From contig NZ_LMKA01000134.1 of NCBI RefSeq assembly GCF_001421435.1, positions 27,408 to 91,407 of the forward strand: a DNA stretch of 64,000 bases, read 5' to 3'. Of this stretch, positions 1-7,383 are shown piece by piece. A program made the position numbers and the translations under genes. How positions within the stretch are numbered: the stretch's first letter is position 1; each line of letters starts with the position of its first letter. The notes below the pieces were generated by a model, which worked only from the letters and a program-made list of their open reading frames with translations, did no database searches and was not told the DNA's origin. This stretch comes from Chryseobacterium sp. Leaf201. GTDB taxonomy: Bacteria > Bacteroidota > Bacteroidia > Flavobacteriales > Weeksellaceae.

Positions 1-1019
1 AAGTGGTGAAAGTGGAGGCCAAAACCTTCATCGGAAAAGATATCCTTCATGTAGCGATCTGGAAGAAAAATGACAAACGTACGGTTTATAATATGATTTA
101 CCGTGAAGGTCGTGACGGGCCTTACTACATGAAACGCTTTTTTGTGACCGGCGTTACCCGGAATACGGATTATCCTTTGGCCTCTGATAAGAGAGGCTCG
201 GAGATGCTTTATTTTTCAGCCAATCCCAATGGTGAAGCCGAGACCGTAAGTGTGCTTCTGAAACCCAACCCAAGAATCAGAAAGAGCAAGATGGATATTG
301 ACTTTTCCGAACTGGCCATTAAAGGCCGTGATACCAAAGGGAATCTCGTTACCAAGTTCTCCATTAAAAAAGTGGATTTGAAAGAAGAAGGCGTTTCTAC
401 ACTGGCACCTAGAAAAATCTGGTTTGATGATACAGTACGGAGGTTGAATGCAGACGGGAGAGGATCTTTGCTGGGAAGCTTTAAAGGGGATGATAAAATC
501 CTGACCATTAATACGAACGGCGAAGCCAGACTGATTTCTTTTGATCTCGGAAACCGTTTTGATGACCAATACCTGGTTCTTGAAAAATGGCGTCCGAACC
601 AGCCCGTTACCTGTATTTATTTTGATGGTGAAAAGGATATTTATTTCATCAAGAGGTTCCTGCTGGAAAACACGCCGAACATCCAGACCTTTATGCCGTC
701 TGAACACCCGAAATCATTTATAGAAACCATTATCGTTTCAAACGGGTCAACCGCCGAAATTATTTTTGCCAAAGACAAAGGCAAGGAACGTGAGCCTGAA
801 ACCATAAATATTGATGAGTTTATTGCCGTAAAAGGGATCAGGGCCATCGGAAACCAGTTTACGAAGTTCAAGGTAAAATCCATCAACTTCACCATCCCTG
901 AACCGGAAGAAGAAGAGGAGCCGGAACTGTATGAAGAACCGGAACGCCCGGAAGCGGACGATGACGGTGGCACGATTGGTGATCTGTTTGAAAGTGATGA
1001 GGGAACTTCAGAAAAATAA
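1..1019 (+). CDS. parC: DNA topoisomerase IV subunit A, C-terminal part (5' end outside window)
   Basis: The frame is open from the first base, so this is the 3' part of a longer gene; the GTG at position 3 is an internal valine. The 338 visible residues are the C-terminal DNA-wrapping region of a type IIA topoisomerase A subunit, which helps ParE decatenate daughter chromosomes. No GyrA-box-like repeat is visible, which favours ParC over GyrA. The tail is strongly acidic (a Glu/Pro/Asp-rich stretch over about the last 45 residues) and ends near a GTIGDLFE motif, as in flavobacterial ParC proteins. The catalytic tyrosine domain lies upstream of the window. A rhomboid gene follows 27 bases later on the same strand. 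Confidence 0.85.
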   Translation, partial: VVKVEAKTFIGKDILHVAIWKKNDKRTVYNMIYREGRDGPYYMKRFFVTGVTRNTDYPLASDKRGSEMLYFSANPNGEAETVSVLLKPNPRIRKSKMDIDFSELAIKGRDTKGNLVTKFSIKKVDLKEEGVSTLAPRKIWFDDTVRRLNADGRGSLLGSFKGDDKILTINTNGEARLISFDLGNRFDDQYLVLEKWRPNQPVTCIYFDGEKDIYFIKRFLLENTPNIQTFMPSEHPKSFIETIIVSNGSTAEIIFAKDKGKEREPETINIDEFIAVKGIRAIGNQFTKFKVKSINFTIPEPEEEEEPELYEEPERPEADDDGGTIGDLFESDEGTSEK

Positions 1020-1046
1020 TAAGACACAAATAAATAATAAAAAATC

Positions 1047-1688
1047 ATGAATCCGATAGTTTTATTTATAATAGCTATTACCTGCGTCGTTAGTTATGTG
1101 GGATTGAATAACATTAATATCTTCGAAAAATATAAATTTAATGTAAGTGCAATCAATAATAGAAAAGAATATATAAGGTTAATTTCCTCCGCTTTTCTTC
1201 ATGCCGATTTTATGCATTTACTTTTCAATATGCTATCCCTGTATTTTTTTCAGGGTGCCGTGACAATGTACTTCGGCACTGTTGGGTTTATCATTATTTA
1301 TTTCGGTTCGTTAATTTTAGGAAACTTGTTTAGTCTGATGATTTATAAAAATCAACCTTGGTACTCTGCAATTGGTGCTTCCGGGGCTGTATCAGGAATC
1401 ATTTTTGCTTCTATAGCAATGGCACCAAATGAAATCAGTGTAAATTTTTTACCGGGCTGGATTTTCGGAACATTATATTTCGGATATTCAGTATACATGA
1501 TGCTGAATCCTAAACAATGGGATAATCTCGGACATTCTGCACATTTAGGAGGTGCTTTTTTCGGTTTGGTATACTCAGTAGTAATGCATCCACAACTTGC
1601 CTTGAGTAACGTGTATTTCCTAGGAGTTATGTCGCTTCCTTTAGCTTATTTAGCTTATCAGATCTTCGTAAAGAAAAAAATAGGATAA
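1047..1688 (+). CDS. Rhomboid family intramembrane serine protease
   Basis: This 213-residue polytopic membrane protein has the rhomboid signature: an N-terminal HADFMHLLFNM helix (about residues 52-62), the catalytic serine in GASG (Ser112) and the catalytic histidine in SAHLGGA (His166). Six hydrophobic segments fit the minimal bacterial six-helix fold. Rhomboids cut substrates inside the membrane; the substrate cannot be told from the sequence. It is preceded by parC with a short gap and may be co-transcribed. A strong hairpin terminator follows. The coding sequence is more AT-rich than parC next to it. Confidence 0.93.
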   Translation: MNPIVLFIIAITCVVSYVGLNNINIFEKYKFNVSAINNRKEYIRLISSAFLHADFMHLLFNMLSLYFFQGAVTMYFGTVGFIIIYFGSLILGNLFSLMIYKNQPWYSAIGASGAVSGIIFASIAMAPNEISVNFLPGWIFGTLYFGYSVYMMLNPKQWDNLGHSAHLGGAFFGLVYSVVMHPQLALSNVYFLGVMSLPLAYLAYQIFVKKKIG

Positions 1689-1712
1689 TATTTAATCACT
1701 ATTCAATTAAAT

Positions 1713-1747
1713 AAAAAGCAGTGAATTCATCTTCACTGCTTTTTTTT
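1713..1747. terminator. Bidirectional terminator between rhomboid gene and prmC
   Basis: A stem AAGCAGTGAA / TTCACTGCTT with a short loop is flanked by A-run and T-run, so it can end transcription from both convergent genes. Confidence 0.85.
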
Positions 1748-1789
1748 GTCTCAAAACGTTGCTGAAATTAATAATTGATTTATAAATAA

Positions 1790-2641
1790 CTACTTCTCTC
1801 CAAAAATAAACCGGTCATAACCGGATAAATCTTTGATCAATTCAGCATTTGAGAATATATCTCTATATAATTCTAAAGTTTCCTGACCAAGTTTCTGATT
1901 GATTTCTAAAAATAGCATCCCGTTTTCGTTAAGGTGCTTTGCAGCATCTTCCGCAATCTTCCTGTAAAAAATAAGAGTATCGGAAGTAGGGGAGAAAAGG
2001 GCCATTTTCGGTTCAAATTCTTTTACGGAATCTTCAATTTCCACTTCTTCTTCAATTCCGATATACGGAGGATTTGAAATAATGACATCATAGTTTTCAT
2101 TCAGGTTATAATTAAGGTAATCAGCATGAATAAAACTGACATCCAGCTTATGGAAATCTGCATTTTTCCTGGCTGTTTCCAGGGCTTTTTCAGAAAAATC
2201 AACAGAGGTTACTTCAGCTTTTGGAAAGTGTTTTTTTAACACCAGAGGAATCACCCCGCTGCCCGTTCCGATATCAAGGATTTTTATATTTTCCCTCCAT
2301 GATTTTGAACTGTTGATTTTCTTGACCGCCAGTTCCAGCAGTTCCTCAGTTTCAGGCCTCGGGATCAGCACATGTTCATTTACAAAGAATGTCATGCCGT
2401 AAAACTCGGTTTCACCCAGAATGTGCTGGTACGGTTTGTTGCTCTTCAGTTCTGAGATTACTGTCAAAAGCTTTTCTTCATCATCTTCCAGTAATGCCTG
2501 ACCGGAAAATTTCCTTTGATAAAAAGGATTGAGCCCTACGATTTTTCCGATAAAAACAGAGCATAAGAAAGCACTTTCCGAATCTGTATAAACGTCCGAA
2601 AGCTGTTCTCTGAAATATTTTTTAAAGTCTCCTATTGTCAT
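1790..2641 (-). CDS. prmC: Peptide chain release factor N5-glutamine methyltransferase
   Basis: PrmC methylates the glutamine of the GGQ motif of release factors RF1 and RF2 using S-adenosylmethionine. The 283-residue protein has the PrmC N-terminal domain, a PRPETEE motif (about 94-100), the SAM-binding DIGTGSG motif (123-129) and the catalytic NPPY motif (190-193), which binds the glutamine amide. The length is normal for the family. The stop codon of yaaA directly abuts this ATG (TAG then ATG with no gap), so it is translated as the last gene of a leftward operon. Confidence 0.95.
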   Translation of the reverse strand: MTIGDFKKYFREQLSDVYTDSESAFLCSVFIGKIVGLNPFYQRKFSGQALLEDDEEKLLTVISELKSNKPYQHILGETEFYGMTFFVNEHVLIPRPETEELLELAVKKINSSKSWRENIKILDIGTGSGVIPLVLKKHFPKAEVTSVDFSEKALETARKNADFHKLDVSFIHADYLNYNLNENYDVIISNPPYIGIEEEVEIEDSVKEFEPKMALFSPTSDTLIFYRKIAEDAAKHLNENGMLFLEINQKLGQETLELYRDIFSNAELIKDLSGYDRFIFGEK

Positions 2642-3400
2642 CTATCTTGTAAAAACCAGTTTGGTGTCCGTTGATTTTTCTTCATCAATCCTGTAGCCCT
2701 CGTAATTGAAAGCTCTAACGTCATTCAGGGTTTTCGCATTGGTTTCCGCACAGAATCTCACCACCATGCCGCGGGCATGTTTTGTATACACCACAATGGT
2801 TTTAAGTTTTCCTTCCTTTAATTCATAAAAGTCAAAATCAATAATCTGATGCTGGATTTTTTTACGGTCGATGGCTTTGAAATATTCCTGGCTCGCCAGG
2901 TTAAGGATGATTTCATTCTTTTTCAGTTCAGAATTGAGCTGTTCCGTTATTTTATCCCTCCAGAACTCATACAGATTGTTATATTCCTCAAACTTAAAAG
3001 GACGCCCCATTTCCAGGCGGTACAGCATGACTTTATCAGAAGGCTTTAAAAGTCCGTATAACCCGGAAAGGATCCTGTGGTTTTTCTGTAAGTAATCTAC
3101 CGCGCTTTTACCCAGCGTTTTGGCATCTATGCCTCTGTATACCTCGCCTGTAAAAGCGTACAGGGCAGGAGCCGATTGCTTTGCCGTAGGTTTTGCATTC
3201 CATTTCTGGTTTCTTTCCCAGTTTTCATCCGCCAGTTTAGACGAAATTTCCATCAGTTCAGAAAGGTATTTCGGGGATTTGTGCTTTAAATGGGAATGTA
3301 TGTAAGCTGCGTCATCAATGAATTTAGGCGTCGTGGTTCTCAACAGGTCCGTTGAATTTTCGGTGTTCATTAATTTGGCAGGCGATGTTATTATTTTCAT
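2642..3400 (-). CDS. yaaA: YaaA family peroxide stress protein
   Basis: The 252-residue protein begins with the typical MKIITSPAKLM motif of the YaaA/DUF328 family. E. coli YaaA lowers free intracellular iron during hydrogen peroxide stress and so protects DNA; the family fold binds DNA in vitro. No membrane segment or signal peptide is present, so it is cytosolic. It lies between a CPBP membrane protease (3-base gap) and prmC (zero gap) in one operon. Confidence 0.93.
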   Translation of the reverse strand: MKIITSPAKLMNTENSTDLLRTTTPKFIDDAAYIHSHLKHKSPKYLSELMEISSKLADENWERNQKWNAKPTAKQSAPALYAFTGEVYRGIDAKTLGKSAVDYLQKNHRILSGLYGLLKPSDKVMLYRLEMGRPFKFEEYNNLYEFWRDKITEQLNSELKKNEIILNLASQEYFKAIDRKKIQHQIIDFDFYELKEGKLKTIVVYTKHARGMVVRFCAETNAKTLNDVRAFNYEGYRIDEEKSTDTKLVFTR

Positions 3401-3403
3401 AAG

Positions 3404-4105
3404 TTACAATACAGATAAATGTTTGACATTAATAAAATTCATGACCATCAGTGATACGAAATCATACATGAAGTGACAGATGATGAGAATTTTTATATTT
3501 GAATACCGTTTGTAAAAAACGGCAAAAACAGCCCCGATAAAAAACGGGACCAATACCTGGCCCACGGTTCCATAGGTACTGTGAAGAATCCCGAATAAAA
3601 CGGCCGGGATCAGGATCCCGAAATATTGATTGCTGTATATTTTTTCAATCCGCGGCTGCATATAGCCACGCATCAGGAGCTCTTCCACAACACCGGCTGT
3701 AAGGCAGGTGATGATGATTAACGGATAATTATTCTTAAAAATCAGAGCCAGGCGCATCAGCTGGATACTGGTTTTTTCGTGGGTTGAAATTTTGACCAGG
3801 GCATTCAGAAAAGCACCTCCGAATAAACAGATAAAGTACAGGCTGACCACTGCCCCGATATAAAAAAGGACGGAATAGGGTTTTTCCTTCCAGAGCAGGA
3901 AACGCTGTCTTTCTATAACAAGACTGTACAGAAAGACAATGATTGCCACCAGCCACAGGACCATCCGTGAATAAAAAAACTTTTCTGAAGTAATCTCTGC
4001 CGTCCCCGTCATCATATTGACAATAGGGAAGATGTAAAGCATAGCCGCAGCCAGCAATACAAAAGTAAGCAGAATGCCCGAGGCATATTTTCCGTTAAGA
4101 TTCAT
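3404..4105 (-). CDS. CPBP family intramembrane glutamic endopeptidase
   Basis: This 233-residue multipass membrane protein carries the CPBP (Abi/CAAX protease Rce1-like) motifs: EELLMRGY (Glu141, Glu142 and Arg146), an FGILH motif ending at His175, and a further histidine in CHFMYDF near the C-terminus. Family members are membrane-embedded proteases or bacteriocin-immunity proteins; the substrate here is unknown. It is the second gene of the yrdC-CPBP-yaaA-prmC operon, three bases upstream of yaaA. Confidence 0.92.
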   Translation of the reverse strand: MNLNGKYASGILLTFVLLAAAMLYIFPIVNMMTGTAEITSEKFFYSRMVLWLVAIIVFLYSLVIERQRFLLWKEKPYSVLFYIGAVVSLYFICLFGGAFLNALVKISTHEKTSIQLMRLALIFKNNYPLIIITCLTAGVVEELLMRGYMQPRIEKIYSNQYFGILIPAVLFGILHSTYGTVGQVLVPFFIGAVFAVFYKRYSNIKILIICHFMYDFVSLMVMNFINVKHLSVL

Positions 4106-4150
4106 AAATTAATAAAAAACCGCAGCTGATTCCAGATCGTGAACTTAATT

Positions 4151-4762
4151 TTAAATATCACCCTTTCCCTGTCTTATGATTTCAGGCTCTCCTGAAGTAA
4201 GGTTCACAATGGTAGAAGCAATGTTATCACCGTATCCGGAATCGATTACAATATCTACCAGATGTCCGTATTTTTCTGCAATCAGTTCAGGATCTGTGGA
4301 ATATTCAATGATTTCGTCGTCATCCTTAATGGAAGTTGAAGCAATCGGATGTCCCAGTTTCTCAACAATAAGCTGGGGAACCGGATGGTCCGGAACCCGG
4401 ATCCCGATTGTTTTATGGTTTTTATAGGCTAACGGTAAACTTTTGTTGGCTTCCAGGATAAAGGTAAAAGGCCCCGGCAGGTGGCTTTTTAAAAACCTGA
4501 AAACCGAAGTATTGATAGGCCGCGTAAAATCCGAAAGGTGGCTGAGATCATTACAGATAATAGAGAACTGTGCCTTCTCCAGCTTAAGTTTTTTGATCTG
4601 GGCCAGCTTTTCCATTGCTTTTATATCAAAAATATTACAGCCCAATGCATACACCGTATCGGAAGGATAAATAATCAGCCCGCCGTTATTTAATGTTTTA
4701 ACTACCTCATCAATAAGGTTTTCCCGTGGATTCTCAGGATATATTTTTAATATTTTTGCCAT
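4151..4762 (-). CDS. L-threonylcarbamoyladenylate synthase (YrdC/Sua5/YciO family)
   Basis: Proteins of this family make threonylcarbamoyl-AMP from threonine, bicarbonate and ATP for the t6A37 modification of ANN-decoding tRNAs. The 203-residue sequence has the YrdC hallmarks: a GGLIIYPSDTVYALGC motif near residues 27-42, KxRxK-like basic residues in IKKLKLEK, and a PGPFTFIL segment. It is a single YrdC domain without the Sua5 C-terminal domain. YciO-type paralogues are close in sequence, so whether it is the main TsaC or a YciO-like enzyme is open. It heads the leftward operon and is divergent from the tRNA cluster. Confidence 0.9.
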   Translation of the reverse strand: MAKILKIYPENPRENLIDEVVKTLNNGGLIIYPSDTVYALGCNIFDIKAMEKLAQIKKLKLEKAQFSIICNDLSHLSDFTRPINTSVFRFLKSHLPGPFTFILEANKSLPLAYKNHKTIGIRVPDHPVPQLIVEKLGHPIASTSIKDDDEIIEYSTDPELIAEKYGHLVDIVIDSGYGDNIASTIVNLTSGEPEIIRQGKGDI

Positions 4763-4766
4763 ACCT

Positions 4767-4774
4767 CAAAGATA
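4767..4774 (-). promoter_or_regulatory. Candidate -7 box of the yrdC operon
   Basis: Read on the minus strand this is TATCTTTG, matching the Bacteroidota TAnnTTTG box. It is only five bases from the ATG, which would make the transcript almost leaderless. Confidence 0.45.
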
Positions 4775-4844
4775 CGAATATTAAAATAATTTTCATAAAA
4801 GTCTTTAATAGTAAAGAAAAATTAGGATTTTAAAAATATTGTCG

Positions 4845-4852
4845 TATATTTG
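4845..4852 (+). promoter_or_regulatory. Promoter -7 box of the tRNA-fMet cluster
   Basis: TATATTTG matches the TAnnTTTG box and lies 12 bases upstream of the first tRNA. The -33 region is only weakly TTG-like. Confidence 0.65.
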
Positions 4853-4863
4853 CAGTCCAATAA

Positions 4864-4936
<73 letters not shown>

Positions 4937-4943
4937 CTAAGTT

Positions 4944-4962
4944 AGTGCTTTCGGTAAGCACT
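4944..4962 (+). other. Spacer hairpin between tRNA-fMet copies 1 and 2
   Basis: AGTGCTT, loop TCGGT, AAGCACT gives a perfect 7-bp stem in the 38-base spacer. There is no T-run, so it looks like a processing or folding element rather than a terminator. Confidence 0.6.
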
Positions 4963-4974
4963 CTAAAGATACAC

Positions 4975-5047
<73 letters not shown>

Positions 5048-5055
5048 CTAAGTTA

Positions 5056-5074
5056 AGTGTCTTCGGTAGGCACT
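5056..5074 (+). other. Spacer hairpin between tRNA-fMet copies 2 and 3
   Basis: AGTGTCT, loop TCGGT, AGGCACT forms the same 7-bp stem as in the first spacer. Compared with that one, a T-A pair has become C-G and a C-G pair has become T-G, so the stem is preserved although the bases changed. Confidence 0.6.
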
Positions 5075-5086
5075 CTAAAGATACAC

Positions 5087-5159
<73 letters not shown>

Positions 5160-5164
5160 CTGCA

Positions 5165-5198
5165 GAAAGAGTATTACAGATTTGTAATACTCTTTTTA
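5165..5198 (+). terminator. Terminator of the tRNA-fMet cluster
   Basis: A 13-bp stem, AAAGAGTATTACA / TGTAATACTCTTT, with a four-base loop and trailing T-run. Confidence 0.85.
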
Positions 5199-5283
5199 TT
5201 TCTCCATACAGTGACTTTTATATCATGCTTTTAATGGCTTAATTTATGCAGTTAAGTAAACACACCATTAATAAGACAAACGT

Positions 5284-5694
5284 ATGTACAAGAAAATCCT
5301 TGCAGGTTTAGGAGGTGCCGTTGCACTCAGCCTGCTGCACGAAGCCATCAGAAAAAATTTTGACAATGTCCCGGAGATCAATAAAGTGGGAGAAGAAGCT
5401 TTAAATAAAGCTCTGGATACAGTGGATATGAAAGTGACCAACCATGAACAGCTGTATGCAGCTACATTGGCCGGCGATGTTATCGGGAACGGAATGTATT
5501 ACGCAGCTACGGCCACTACAGGCTTTAATATTGCTTCCGGTGTTCTAATGGGACTGGGTGCGGTAGCCCTTCCTGAAAAAATGGGACTGGATGATGCCCC
5601 TGTCGCCGAGAATAACCAGAAAAAAATAATGACGGTTGCCTATTATCTTTTCGGGGCGGTTATTACCAAACTGATTTATGACAAAATAAAATAA
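5284..5694 (+). CDS. Conserved hypothetical small membrane-associated protein
   Basis: The 136-residue protein is not assigned to a characterised family. It has a hydrophobic N-terminus (about residues 5-22), a small-residue-rich middle (GMYYAATATTGFNIASGVLMGLGAVALP, roughly 70-98, quoted only as a region) and a final hydrophobic segment near residues 115-130. This suggests two or three membrane helices. It stands alone after the tRNA cluster and has its own hairpin terminator. The start is the only ATG at the front of the frame. Confidence 0.75.
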   Translation: MYKKILAGLGGAVALSLLHEAIRKNFDNVPEINKVGEEALNKALDTVDMKVTNHEQLYAATLAGDVIGNGMYYAATATTGFNIASGVLMGLGAVALPEKMGLDDAPVAENNQKKIMTVAYYLFGAVITKLIYDKIK

Positions 5695-5711
5695 CAGCAT
5701 CCCTTATAATT

Positions 5712-5743
5712 AAAAATGCCACAAATTAACTTGTGGCATTTTA
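5712..5743. terminator. Bidirectional terminator
   Basis: AAAATGCCACAA / TTGTGGCATTTT stem with a six-base loop between convergent genes. Confidence 0.85.
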
Positions 5744-5947
5744 CATTTTCTTAAGGGCAGAAGCTTTATGTACCGCTGATTTCCCGGTTTTTTCACTCAT
5801 CACTTCATACTGCGGCTCATCTTCAGACGCGCGGCGCTGCCGGTTCATAAAAGTGAAATCCTTTGTATGGATGTGGGTAATCTTTCCGTGGGTTTCCCCG
5901 AAACTGGAATTCCACCTTACCATGTCTCCTTTTTTTAAACTGCTCAT
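5741..5947 (-). CDS. DUF2945 family (hypervirulence-associated TUDOR-like) protein
   Basis: The 68-residue protein matches the DUF2945 pattern: KKGDMVRWNSSFGETHGKI, a KDFTFMNRQRRAS segment and a DEPQYEV..SxKTGKSAVHKASAL end. The fold is a small SH3/Tudor-like barrel; the biochemical role is not established. A start 12 codons upstream (position 5983) is possible, but the family's conserved region begins at the internal MSSLKKGD, so 5947 is preferred. Confidence 0.85.
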   Translation of the reverse strand: MSSLKKGDMVRWNSSFGETHGKITHIHTKDFTFMNRQRRASEDEPQYEVMSEKTGKSAVHKASALKKM

Positions 5948-6032
5948 TTCATTCTGTCTTAAAATTAAAGTCAGATGATTCACTTATCATGCCATAATTA
6001 TTGATCTGCTGTTCATTTCAGTCAGCGGATAC

Positions 6033-6062
6033 AAAAAATCCTGCTTCAAATAAAGCAGGATT
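6033..6062 (-). terminator. Terminator of the secreted hypothetical gene
   Basis: On the minus strand, AATCCTGCTT / AAGCAGGATT with a five-base loop followed by a six-T run, 31 bases after the stop codon. Confidence 0.85.
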
Positions 6063-6092
6063 ATTATTTAAGTAGTATTACTTCTGTTTAAA

Positions 6093-6677
6093 TTATTCAG
6101 CCGCCAGCTGGTTGAAAGGCTTAAGCGCATTATCATCAGCCATCGTCTGACCTATGAATTCTTTTTTCTGTCCTCTTTTCATTCTGTTGGCCGCATCGCC
6201 TCCGTTAAAATAAGAATCGTTCAGTTTTGTGGTGATCTCAGCAGGATTGAACTCAAATTTCGTATCGCCTTCCACACCCAGGTAACCGTTCTTTCTCGTC
6301 AGGTTGGTAATGTAATTGTTGTAGTTGATCAAAGTGCCTCTGAACATGGAAGTATGATATTCCATACACTTTTTAGCTTTTTTGGAAGAATTGTTAAGGA
6401 TACAGTTGTTCATGTTCCCGCGGTACAGGCGCCATTCCAGTTCCACTTTTCCGTATTCTTTGGCTAAAGCTGTTTTTCCGTTGGTAAGGATATTAGGATC
6501 GCTTTCTTTTTCGCTTATTTCCTTTAAATGCTTGATCACTAAAGGAACGGTATTTTCAATTTTGTTTTTCGCTTCGCCCACCGCACTGAAATCCGCTGCC
6601 GGAGAACCTTTCTTCTGGGCTGTAGTAAAGTTAAAAATGAATAGCAATAGTACAATTAATAAATGATATCTTTTCAT
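6093..6677 (-). CDS. Secreted hypothetical protein
   Basis: The 194-residue protein starts with a clear signal peptide (MKRYHLL then a run of Leu/Ile/Phe, with likely cleavage after TTA near residue 20). The mature part is helical and lysine-rich, with two cysteines in NNCILNNSSKKAKKCMEY that could form a disulfide. I do not recognise the family. It is a single-gene unit with its own terminator. Confidence 0.75.
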   Translation of the reverse strand: MKRYHLLIVLLLFIFNFTTAQKKGSPAADFSAVGEAKNKIENTVPLVIKHLKEISEKESDPNILTNGKTALAKEYGKVELEWRLYRGNMNNCILNNSSKKAKKCMEYHTSMFRGTLINYNNYITNLTRKNGYLGVEGDTKFEFNPAEITTKLNDSYFNGGDAANRMKRGQKKEFIGQTMADDNALKPFNQLAAE

Positions 6678-6912
6678 GAGAAATTTTTAAAGCACTAAAA
6701 TAAATATATTTTCTGAGTTAAACGGGCTACATTTTAATTTTATGTAATAAAAATTAACAACTTTTAAGAATTTCAGTTATAATCATCCGCTTTGCTGTAA
6801 GATGATCAGGAAATAATTCTACTTTTTTAAAGATATATCAAATTATATTGAAATTTATTGTGCTGATTTTCAAACATTTAAATTCATTTATCTTTTATCA
6901 CTAAAAAAATAG

Positions 6913-6942
6913 TTGTTTGAATTGATTTTATTTCTACATTTG
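6913..6942 (+). promoter_or_regulatory. Promoter of the blaI-M56 operon
   Basis: A -33 TTG (6913-6915) and a -7 box TACATTTG (6935-6942) are separated by 19 bases, the usual Bacteroidota spacing. The 234 bases upstream of it, back to 6678, hold no other recognisable feature apart from an isolated half-operator at 6896-6904. Confidence 0.75.
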
Positions 6943-6964
6943 TATCACTAAGGAATTAGTGATA
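6943..6964 (+). promoter_or_regulatory. Palindromic operator candidate for the BlaI-type repressor
   Basis: TATCACTAA, four bases, then TTAGTGATA: a perfect 9-bp inverted repeat that starts one base after the -7 box and so covers the transcription start. The same half-site TATCACTAA recurs at 6896-6904 upstream of the -33 element. Position and symmetry fit autorepression by the dimeric BlaI/MecI-type protein encoded 47 bases downstream; the binding itself is inferred. Confidence 0.7.
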
Positions 6965-7011
6965 TGGATTGTTTGAATCTGTACAGGCATATATGATAAA
7001 ATGAAAAGGAT

Positions 7012-7377
7012 ATGAAAATTCAGACGTTAACAAAAGCAGAAGAGCAGGTAATGCAGTATTTATGGAAACTTGAAAAGGGATTTCTGAAAGATGTCCTGGA
7101 TCTTTTCCCGGAACCGAAACCGCATACCAATACCGTTTCTACCATTTTGAAAGTACTGAAGGAGAAGGAATTTGTAGACTACCGCGTATACGGAAGGCAG
7201 CATGAGTATTTTCCGCTGGTTTCCAAAGAACAGTATTCCGGGAAAACGATGAAGAGCCTTGTGAAAAATTATTTTAAAGGCTCCTATAAAAGTGCAGTTT
7301 CATTCCTGGTGGAAAAAAATGAAATGACGGTAGAAGACCTTGAGATGTTATTAAGCGAACTCAAAAAGAAAGATTAA
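7012..7377 (+). CDS. BlaI/MecI/CopY family transcriptional repressor
   Basis: The 121-residue protein has the family's N-terminal winged helix (about residues 5-75, TKAEEQVMQYLWK at the start) and C-terminal dimerisation helices (VEDLEMLLSELKKK). BlaI-type repressors are inactivated by cleavage in the C-terminal part when a BlaR1-type M56 metallopeptidase senses a signal; that partner is the next gene, six bases downstream. A palindromic operator lies over the transcription start. There is no beta-lactamase gene nearby, so the regulated genes are probably the operon itself and others elsewhere. Confidence 0.93.
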   Translation: MKIQTLTKAEEQVMQYLWKLEKGFLKDVLDLFPEPKPHTNTVSTILKVLKEKEFVDYRVYGRQHEYFPLVSKEQYSGKTMKSLVKNYFKGSYKSAVSFLVEKNEMTVEDLEMLLSELKKKD

Positions 7378-7383
7378 CAGCCT

